Assembly (NCBI GenBank): GCA_025331435.1
Contig: JAIWNI010000252.1
Span: 1 to 16,746, forward strand
DNA: 16,746 nt
Direction of reading: 5' to 3'
Source: Choanephora cucurbitarum
Lineage: Eukaryota > Mucoromycota > Mucoromycetes > Mucorales > Choanephoraceae
Every line of letters begins with the position of its first letter. Within the stretch, counting starts at the first letter, position 1. Positions 10,523 to 16,746 of this stretch are shown here, piece by piece. Both the position numbers and the translations under genes were made by a program. Under the pieces are notes generated by a model. It ran no database searches, had not been told where the DNA came from, and saw only the letters and a list, made by a program, of their open reading frames with translations.

Positions 10523-10705
10523 TTATATTTTATCAGCAGGAGCAGAGTATTGTCTCAAAATGTTATTACATCTATCGACGGTGTCACTAAATGAAGCTAT
10601 CTGTTGTCTGAAGCCTGCAATTTCTTGCTTCAATATAACTACATTTTCTTCTGTCCGGATACAAGAGTTAATCAATGACTCAGCAGAGTTTCTAGAGAAT
10701 TTCAT
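10523..10705 (-). CDS. Coiled-coil N-terminal exon, probably of the companion gene
   Basis: An ATG at 10705 opens 60 codons (MKFSRNSAESLINSCIRTEE...) with hydrophobic residues spaced like a short coiled coil (VVILKQEIAGFRQQIASF). It runs to a TAA shortly before a clear pyrimidine-rich acceptor (TATTTTCTGTAG, ending at 10466) that begins the next exon. Joining in frame would need the exon to end one base into a codon near 10529, but no GT lies between there and the stop. The splice donor therefore appears lost, or this is a separate tiny gene. Confidence 0.5.
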   Translation of the reverse strand: MKFSRNSAESLINSCIRTEENVVILKQEIAGFRQQIASFSDTVDRCNNILRQYSAPADKI

Positions 10706-11575
10706 TTTAGAGATTGATTGATATGAAAAAGAAGGGTACTAGAAGATCATTAAACTAAAAACAAACCACTTTAATATGTTGAATATTCAACATCTCATGC
10801 AAATATGGCATTCAGAATATATAATAAAAACCGTTGAGGTAATGAGAAATGAAACAGATATGATTCTAAGAAATAAATATATGATATATAGAGCTAACCT
10901 TCCAAATATGTCTACTACACTCTATTGTCTAATTCTAAATGGACTATAAGAAGGCATAAATTACCTAGGGGTAATTCTCACAAATAGTCGCTAGGATAAT
11001 TGCTATTTTAATCTTGGAATAAAAACGCATAATTGATGTTAGCGTCTCCTTTTTTGTCTACTATATTATGTACATTTGTGGAGAAAAACACAGACATCAT
11101 GCCAGAACCGCAGTTAGTATGAGATGAACGCATTTAGAATGCAAGAAATAAATAATCGCAGCGATGTTCTGGAAATAGATAAAATAGAGACATGCACATA
11201 CCATTCATAGGGATACCTTTTGAAATATCCAAAATGCATCTACTGTATATGACAAAAGTAGATTACATGCAGCAATATTAAATCGGCTCTCAGTTGTCTA
11301 TGCATCATCAAGCACGTACGTCTTGAATGTTCAAGTTTAGAATAAACATCATTCCAAAATTAACTCTTATTGTCTAAATTTAGTTCATTCTAATGGTAAG
11401 CCTTGTTAGTATCAGAAAAAGATTGGGTGACGTTAGAGTTCAATTGGATTAAATAATCAAATATGCTTTCTTAATTCACTAGATGCTAAGGCTTAACTAA
11501 ACTAATACGCATAAGTTAGTTTAAAAAAATCTAAAGAATAATCGTTACAAAAGTAATAGTGGAAACAACAGCTAG
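10706..11575. promoter_or_regulatory. Shared intergenic region between companion gene and transposase
   Basis: An AT-rich bidirectional spacer without coding potential. On the minus strand a TATATA-type sequence lies near 10816-10824, about 110 bases before the 10705 start. CTATTGTCTAAT (10922 area) recurs in similar form as TTATTGTCTAAA (11369 area), and ACGCATAA occurs at 11026 and 11507. An inverted repeat AAACTAA/TTAGTTT occupies 11499-11522. These may be protein-binding sites, but this is only pattern. Confidence 0.35.
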
Positions 11576-11584
11576 TATATAAAG
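11576..11584 (+). promoter_or_regulatory. TATA box of the Tnp2-type transposase gene
   Basis: TATATAAAG lies about 100 bases upstream of the ATG at 11683. It is followed by a CT-rich leader free of upstream ATGs until the start codon, as in many fungal genes. Confidence 0.7.
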
Positions 11585-12210
11585 CAAACCGTATTATAGC
11601 ATCTCTTTTACTTTCATCTTTATTAAACTTTCAATTACAACACCTTTTTTTATCCTTTAACTTACTCGATCAACTTACAAACATGTCTTCTTTCCTTTGT
11701 TGTGTCTTTTGCAAACGATCATTCGACTCTGTCGAGCAACTTACCGAGCATAGTAACAAAAAACAATGTGCTACTAGATACGCCGAAGAACAAGAAGAAG
11801 CAGGCGATAAACCTTCGGGAAGCAACGAAAATGTTCCCATGACTGAAGCTCAAATGCCAAGTAACATCAGCAGTCCTTTAGCTGCACCATCTCTAGTTGA
11901 TAGCAACATCAGTAGTCCTGAAGACAGTTCAAATCCATTTGGAGCTGAAATCATTGCATAGACTGTCAGCAACGCTTATGGCAAATAGTCTAAAACAACT
12001 GACTGACAAATGTATTAACCTTTAATACATCCCTAGAAACTAACGATCCTATCGAACTAAATTCGATACCTGGTGAAGAAATGACAATTTTTCAAAAAGC
12101 AGCAGTTGGATTCATGCGTCTGTTAGAAGAATCTAGAACTCCTAAACAATGTCAAAGAGATATTGTCAACTACTTGAACAATAACTTTTTTGTTCGTTTT
12201 GGTGTTGAAG

Positions 12211-12272
12211 GTAAACTCAAAGAGATCGTACTTGCCTTGATGGCTTGATAGTCTTGTTAACGATTGTATCAG
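12211..12272 (+). other. Transposase intron (62 nt)
   Basis: GTAAAC donor, GTTAACG branch-like box and TATCAG acceptor. The phase-1 junction joins FVRFGVEG to TFHGELLQS. The unspliced frame would stop at TGA 12247. Confidence 0.8.
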
Positions 12273-12822
12273 GCACTTTTCATGGCGAGTTACTTCAGTC
12301 TCCCGATACATACCGCCGTATGATCAGCAGGGAAGTCAACATTACTAAGAAGCAAGATGTATGCCAAAATGGATGCTACTTGTATCCAGTTGATCGACCT
12401 GATATCATCAAGTGTCAAGCCGATGATTGCAATCAGCCTAGATACAAAAACGAAGTGGAGTATGAGATGGAGAGAAATGATGAGAACAGGGGTTCTATTA
12501 TGCCTTTACCTGAATTGATTCCTCCTAAGCAAACATCTTACACATCAGTAGCTAAAGCGTTGACTGAGCTTTATGCTGATGATGACAAACTAGACATCTT
12601 GAATTATGGCCATGTTTTTTTGATCAACGATTATCAAAACAGCACCGAATACAAGGATATCTTCTTTGGCTGTAACTTTCGTAAGTTAATGCAGGATAAC
12701 ATCGTCGATCCAAACACCATTTGCCTTGTACTCTTCGTGGATGCATATCAGAATAAAAATTCCGAAAAGTCGCACCAAGTCATGATCAACTGCCTAATAA
12801 TGAATATTCATCCTCAACATCG

Positions 12823-12889
12823 GCGAGTGATTAATGACATTGTCAACATTATTGCCGATATTGCTTACCTCAAAATTTCTAAATCATAG
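12823..12889 (+). other. Transposase intron with a GC donor (67 nt)
   Basis: No GT donor gives the right phase here. Splicing from GCGAGT at 12823 to the TTTCTAAATCATAG acceptor ending at 12889 yields IHPQHR|TKDEYM, which matches the conserved Tnp2 order of a Pro/Arg pair followed by a charged segment. The usual GT donor at 12827 would run into a stop (AAC CAA AGA TGA). Confidence 0.7.
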
Positions 12890-13238
12890 AACCAAAGATG
12901 AATACATGATTCAGATTGCTGTTTGTCCGGGAAAGCCCAAGAACTTAGTATCCTTTTTGCAACCTGTCATAGCTGAAGTCAACTCTCTTTACGAAAAAGG
13001 ACTCGTCATCAAGAAAGAAGGCGTAGAAAGATTCAATGGCAACGTTGCGATTCTAGGTGTTACCGGTGATATCCCCGGAATCGCTGAATTGATAAGCTTC
13101 GCCGGTCACACCCACACCTACTGTTGTCGTATCTGCTCAGTGAAAGCAAGTGATCCAGCACCAGATTGCATTTATGGCAAATACTTTCCTTCTGTTGGTG
13201 ACGAAAGGACTATCGAAAGCTTGAAAGAAGGAGACATT

Positions 13239-13293
13239 GTAAGTCAAGGACTATATCAAAGCTATGTAACGTTTAATTAACTTGTAGTCGTAG
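13239..13293 (+). other. Transposase intron (55 nt)
   Basis: GTAAGT donor, TTAATTAAC branch-like box and the second of two tandem TAG acceptors (GTAGTCGTAG). Only the second acceptor keeps the frame open, giving GDI|AKGMKGVPELL. Confidence 0.75.
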
Positions 13294-13751
13294 GCAAAAG
13301 GAATGAAAGGTGTACCTGAATTGCTTACTTCATTACCCACATTTATGGGTACCTTTTCCTTCTTCGGTGATGAGTTGCACATGATAGGTCATGGCCTAGG
13401 ACATTTAGTCTGTAACCTTTTAGATCCTAAAGCAAACAGTCACTTTAAAGTCAAAGGCTCCTCCAATTACTCTTTCGATTTCATTCAACCAGACTTTTTT
13501 CAGAACTTATCAGAATATATGACCAGAAGCAAATCAACTAATCCAACAATCTTTGACTTTTCCTTCCAATTGAAAAAAGGTCCTCTTCGTGCTGTTGATT
13601 GGCAGTTCTTCTTACTACACATCGTCCCAACAATGATCATCCCGAATTTGAAGTATCCAGCGGCCAAAAAAGCTTTGATAAGCTTGGTAAATGCGTGCTC
13701 CATAAGTCTACAAAGGTCCATTTCAGCTAGCGAGCTTGAAGATATGAAAAG

Positions 13752-13809
13752 GTGATAATAATCAAGCATACCTAAAAGGTTGTCCGTTAATACTCATCAC
13801 TTAATATAG
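13752..13809 (+). other. Transposase intron (58 nt)
   Basis: GTGATA donor and CTTAATATAG acceptor. The phase-2 join links LEDMKR to FFNIWATFLKGEI, followed by the conserved WTMNNH block. Confidence 0.75.
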
Positions 13810-14430
13810 ATTTTTTAACATATGGGCTACTTTCCTTAAAGGTGAAATTGCTGGACGTAGACTAATGGTGCGTGTGTGGACTATGAACAATCACTTTGCT
13901 TCATACCACATATATGAGTTGATCAAGCGGTATGGTCCTTTGCGTTATTATTCATGCCAATCACTTGAACGAACAATCCAAAAGTACACCAACTTGTCTC
14001 GTTCTAAGTCAGCACCGGATGTAGAAACAAGCAATATTTTGCAGAGATACAACTATTTCAAGACATACAGTAGTATCTTGAGCTAAAGCGTGTTTATACG
14101 GGCAAGACGCACAAGAGAAGCAGAATACGAAGACCATCCTGACGACGAAGAAGGTGTGTTACCACAGTTATGGGAGAAATTTCAGCAAGCAGTATTGAAT
14201 GATGATATGGAGATTGCAAACGTACCTATCATCAATATAAAAAAAGCAATGGAGAAGTATTTTGCAAGACTGTCAGGTGGATCGACCTTCCTGGATAACA
14301 ACAATGTCAAGTGGGCAGCAAGAGTTATGATAGACGGTGTCGTTATACAATCAAGATGGCATCGAGGTAATCAGAAGAACGTTAAGAGGGCCAACAACTT
14401 AGTTATCTTTGAAGCCAAGGAATGTATCAG

Positions 14431-14489
14431 GTAACTGTTTAAATACCTCATCTTTTAAATGTTTTGAATATAATACTTACTTGTATCAG
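14431..14489 (+). other. Transposase intron (59 nt)
   Basis: GTAACT donor, TACTTACTTG near the end and TATCAG acceptor. The phase-2 join links EAKECIR to SRYLSWFVGEV. Confidence 0.8.
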
Positions 14490-14726
14490 GTCTCGCTATT
14501 TGTCTTGGTTTGTAGGCGAAGTGATAACCTTTGTTGTGCACGTACATTGTGTTACTGTCTATCACTTGGCTGTTGTATCTTTAGTCAAGAATAGTGGTAT
14601 GGGTAACTTTGGGATTCCAATCATAGAGATATTTCCCAAAAATGAAGACAGGAAGGTGATTGTCTGCGACGTAAGTGATATTATCACTTTGGCGGGCTTC
14701 GTCAGATACAATGACAACGAGTGTCA

Positions 14727-14732
14727 ATAAAA
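14727..14732 (+). terminator. AATAAA overlapping the transposase stop codon
   Basis: The final codons read TGT CAA TAA A, so the TAA stop (14728-14730) lies inside AATAAA. This could serve as the polyadenylation signal with a very short 3' UTR. Confidence 0.4.
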
Positions 14733-15633
14733 AGTCATTTGGGAGAACGCCCTGTATTATAAGAAATTAGACGGTAGAAGTTGTGGTAGACGTAGAGATA
14801 TGTAGTTGTATAGTATCAAATAATATGAAATTAAGAAGTGTAGGGTTGGAGGGAAAGAAAAAGAAAAAGAAAATTGATGACCATGTGTACATTTCATAGT
14901 TAAAAACAGTAAAAGCCACTCTCTTGTGATACCTAGAGAGATATGTTGTATATATTCCGAACTTAAATATACCCTGGCTCTTTTTCTTTCACTTTTCTCT
15001 TTTCCCATTTGAGCAGCTAAATCATTGCAAACCTTCAGTCTGATAAAAGAGAAGCCAGCTTTTTTTAAGCTTTGCGTCTGCTTACTTCAATCGACTCTGT
15101 TATGTATGTACTCTTTAAGATCATTCTGTGTACAACCGCCCCTTTTTAATCGACTCATTGAACTGTCTTATTTTTAATCTGTGTAACCATATCGCTTCCA
15201 TTTTTTATTTCGACTTCAATCACTCTATTATTCATGAACTTATGCAAAACTATATAGCAAGACTTTGATTCTCATAATAAAACCTCTCACTACAGCTCAT
15301 GGGAGAAAAATTAAGTGTGTAGGAGTGCGTAGATTTGAGTAAAAAACTCCATAAACACAGATTTCTTATTGGGACACTTTTAGTTGGTGACATTTAAAAA
15401 AATTTGAGTAATTCGCATCAAGGTGGTGTGTAAAAGTGGGGGATTCGAACATCTGTTACCATAAAGAGACGTATTTTAGCTAATCAAAGGCTTTAGATTT
15501 TTTGGAATAAGTACCTCCTGACCAATAATACTCAATTCCGTATTTATTTCCACGAATAGTGATACTCTGATAGGCATCTGATGAGTAATACGATTCGTCA
15601 GGTATTTAAAAAATGATCGGATATAGAATACCC
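14733..15633. other. Intergenic, no gene seen; holds a degenerate tRNA-like B box
   Basis: A/G-rich run at 14848-14873, then CT-rich sequence (14980-15006). On the minus strand GTTCGAATCCCC (15439-15450) matches a Pol III B box, but the flanking bases do not form a T-arm or acceptor stem, so no tRNA is called. The 83-codon minus frame at 14757-15008 is low complexity and not supported. Confidence 0.4.
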
Positions 15634-15644
15634 TTATATAAAAG
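15634..15644 (+). promoter_or_regulatory. TATA box (TATATAAAAGG)
   Basis: A strong TATA box 22 bases upstream of an ATG (15666) that opens only 13 codons (MKAHLLEWANELD, TAA 15705-15707). It may drive the broken gene starting near 16020, with this ATG as a lost first exon or upstream ORF. Confidence 0.45.
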
Positions 15645-15670
15645 GCCTATTTAGGATTGCTTATAATGAA

Positions 15671-15692
15671 AGCCCATTTGTTGGAATGGGCT
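15671..15692 (+). repeat. Perfect 8-bp hairpin, AGCCCATT/AATGGGCT with 6-nt loop
   Basis: AGCCCATT (15671-15678) pairs exactly with AATGGGCT (15685-15692) around TGTTGG. It lies within the 13-codon ORF just downstream of the TATA box, so it would be in the 5' leader of any transcript. Confidence 0.6.
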
Positions 15693-15707
15693 AATGAATT
15701 AGATTAA

Positions 15708-16019
15708 ATTTACAGAAATTGAAATCGGGTATTATATATATATATGTATATCCTTGTAGCCCTTTTAGAATGATATTCTTTTAGCGATGGTTTAGAGATT
15801 TCCTTTGATAAATTCATATAAAAGCACATCGTAATCACAATAAAAGTGTACAGCAAACAGTCAATGCATGGAATTGAGAATTTGTTTAGATTGACCTTTG
15901 ATGGATTGATCATGATAGCGGATAAAGTTGTGACTGACTATAAAGGATACAGAATTAATATGAGAGCTATGTTTAACTCGATTTTAAATTTTTGGAAATA
16001 AAAATTTAAAAAACTCCAG
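15708..16019. other. AT-rich leader/intergenic stretch
   Basis: Contains an ATTTACAG acceptor-like site at 15708-15715 and a short (TA)n tract at about 15732-15744. No coding signal on either strand. Confidence 0.4.
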
Positions 16020-16746
16020 ATGAGCCAATCAGATAGCTTAATTTCACTCTCAGAGTTTCCAGAAAAAGAAATTTACGAGTTAATGAAACTGAAGTCAAGT
16101 TAAACAAACCAGAAAAATAAGCGTAAGCGAAGTCAATGCGTCTGTATTTGTTGAAGAAGACGGGCAGGCAAGCGTTTAAACCAGTGCCAGAAAAGATAAA
16201 GGCAAGCAACGTGCTGTTCAGACAGCTGGTGACTCGGCCAAGAGAGGCTTTTTGAGGCTTTTGATTAGGTGTAGAAGAGTAATTCTTCAAGATGCTGCTG
16301 TGTATCTCTTTCTCAACAAAGAGAACAAACATGTCAACCACGACGTTGGTGTCTTCAACAGCCACCAATTCTTATCGTTCCAAAATGATGTCATTGCTGC
16401 TATCAACACACCTTCTGTTGATAGATTGCAATAGTACGAAGGACTTGTCCCTGAAATTGTGCGCACATATAGGGAAGCAGCTGCACAGTCAGCACATGAA
16501 AGCCTTCGTTTTGAACGCTTCCAAAGAGAGCAAGAGAAACGCTGGGAAACCAATGAAAAAATGCACAAAGACAATCAAAGAGCATTACAAGACAATCAAA
16601 GAGTATTACAAGCACTCATGCAGCAGGTTCAACAGATCAGTACTTTGTTGATGAACCTCTCTCAACAATGGTATACAAACCCTAATCTCGCGAGGGGTGT
16701 TCAAATCGCTGCTTTGCAGCAACAACTCTACAGTTTGCAAATGCAA
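16020..16746 (+). pseudogene. Broken gene resembling the C-terminal region of Ndc10/Crypton-like proteins; runs off the right edge
   Basis: ATG 16020 opens MSQSDSLISLSEFPEKEIYE... and stops at TAA 16101-16103. The coding signal resumes in another frame from about 16134, passes TAA 16177-16179, gives KRGFLRLLIRCRRVILQDAA (16240-16299), passes TAG 16432-16434 and ends in a long Gln-rich coiled coil that is still open at the edge. The GFLRLL...RRVILQDAAVYL block, followed by a coiled coil, resembles the region after the recombinase-like core in Ndc10-domain proteins that are abundant in Mucoromycota and related to Crypton tyrosine recombinases. That match is from memory and moderate. The core itself, normally several hundred residues, is missing between the N-terminal segment and this block, so an internal deletion is likely in addition to the two stops and the frameshift. 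Confidence 0.5.
16570..16611 (+). repeat. Two-copy 21-bp tandem repeat encoding a heptad
   Basis: GACAATCAAAGAGCATTACAA is followed directly by the same 21 bases with one change (C to T). Each copy encodes seven residues, DNQRALQ then DNQRVLQ, exactly one coiled-coil heptad, so the duplication lengthens the coil in register. Confidence 0.8.

Larger units (their letters stand above)
11683..14730 (+). pseudogene. Tnp2/Plavaka-type (CACTA-like) DDE transposase, nearly complete but with nonsense codons
   Basis: A cut-and-paste DNA transposase of the pfam Tnp2 kind. Exon 1 (11683-11961) encodes a C2HC zinc finger (CVFCKRSFDSVEQLTEH...C), typical of the N-terminus of Plavaka elements. Later exons are about 12037-12210, 12273-12822, 12890-13238, 13294-13751, 13810-14430 and 14490-14730; phases agree at every junction after exon 2. 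Family motifs: ICLVLFVDAYQ (first catalytic Asp), IHPQHR|TKDEYMIQIAVCPG, GVTGDIPGIAEL with GHTHTYCCRIC (second Asp, CxxC), WTMNNHFASYH and YGPLRYYSCQSLERTI (probable catalytic Glu), then WFVGEV near the end. Total is near 890 residues, normal for the family. Two problems: exon 1 meets TAG at 11959-11961 with no convincing donor to exon 2, and TAA at 14084-14086 interrupts exon 6 in frame. One intron is GC-AG. The stop TAA overlaps an AATAAA. Confidence 0.9.

Noticed and set aside
9437..14860. Terminal inverted repeats for the transposon from CCAACCACCCACCCTAAG (9437-9454) and GTGTAGGGTTGGAGGG (14838-14853)
   Set aside because: Both are unusual G/C-rich strings outside the two genes, but the reverse complement of one does not align with the other without several mismatches and gaps.
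14757..15008. 83-codon minus-strand open frame
   Set aside because: Low-complexity translation (FSFSFSF) from a purine-rich run; no splice sites or homology-like motifs.
15425..15515. tRNA gene on the minus strand
   Set aside because: The B-box-like core is present, but the bases around it cannot form a T stem (AGATG against CCCCC) or an acceptor stem, and no anticodon arm is evident.
1..16746. CRISPR array, prokaryotic defence island or biosynthetic cluster
   Set aside because: No regularly spaced repeats and no operon structure; the spliceosomal introns show a eukaryotic genome.

Overview
The window looks like nuclear DNA of an AT-rich early-diverging fungus, most likely a member of Mucoromycota (Mucor/Rhizopus-type). 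The reasons are short spliceosomal introns (about 53-67 nt, GTAAGT/GTATGT donors, CTAAC/TTAAC-like branch points, TAG/CAG acceptors), TATATAAAG promoters, AATAAA-type 3' ends and transposon families typical of these genomes. No prokaryotic signals, rRNA or intact tRNA were seen. This is a transposon-dominated accessory region; most genes carry at least one disabling change.

Layout. (1) 1-2209, minus strand: Rep part of a degraded Helitron that runs off the left edge. Its HUH and Tyr-Tyr motifs survive, it has two spliceosomal introns, and it is broken by four stop codons and one frameshift. (2) 2496-3404, minus: an unrecognised gene with a TATA box, an intron and an acidic tail, disrupted by one stop and one splice-phase mismatch. 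(3) 3938-6415, plus: an unrecognised multi-exon gene with a Ser/Asp/Asn-rich tail. Exons from 4829 onward are joined by five phase-1 introns; weaker candidate exons lie upstream. (4) 6830-7315, plus: a possible small three-exon gene with a CxxC motif. (5) 7316-9601: about 2.3 kb of AT-rich DNA with no supported gene. (6) 9602-10705, minus: an unrecognised gene for a basic/acidic protein with a coiled-coil N-terminus. It is divergent from (7) 11683-14730, plus: a nearly complete Tnp2/Plavaka-type (CACTA-like) DDE transposase with an N-terminal C2HC zinc finger, seven exons, one GC-AG intron and one internal nonsense codon. (8) 14731-16019: intergenic, with a TATA box, a perfect hairpin and a tRNA-like B-box remnant. 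(9) 16020-right edge, plus: a broken gene whose end resembles the C-terminal region of Ndc10/Crypton-like proteins common in Mucoromycota.

How they fit: the divergent pair 9602-14730 could be one two-gene transposon (transposase plus companion protein) sharing a 977-bp control region, but I could not find terminal inverted repeats by eye, so this is inference. The Helitron and the 2496-3404 gene share orientation and could belong to one element. I see no defence or biosynthetic system. The least described items are the companion gene and the two unrecognised genes. Splice models are made by eye from reading-frame continuity and have no transcript support.
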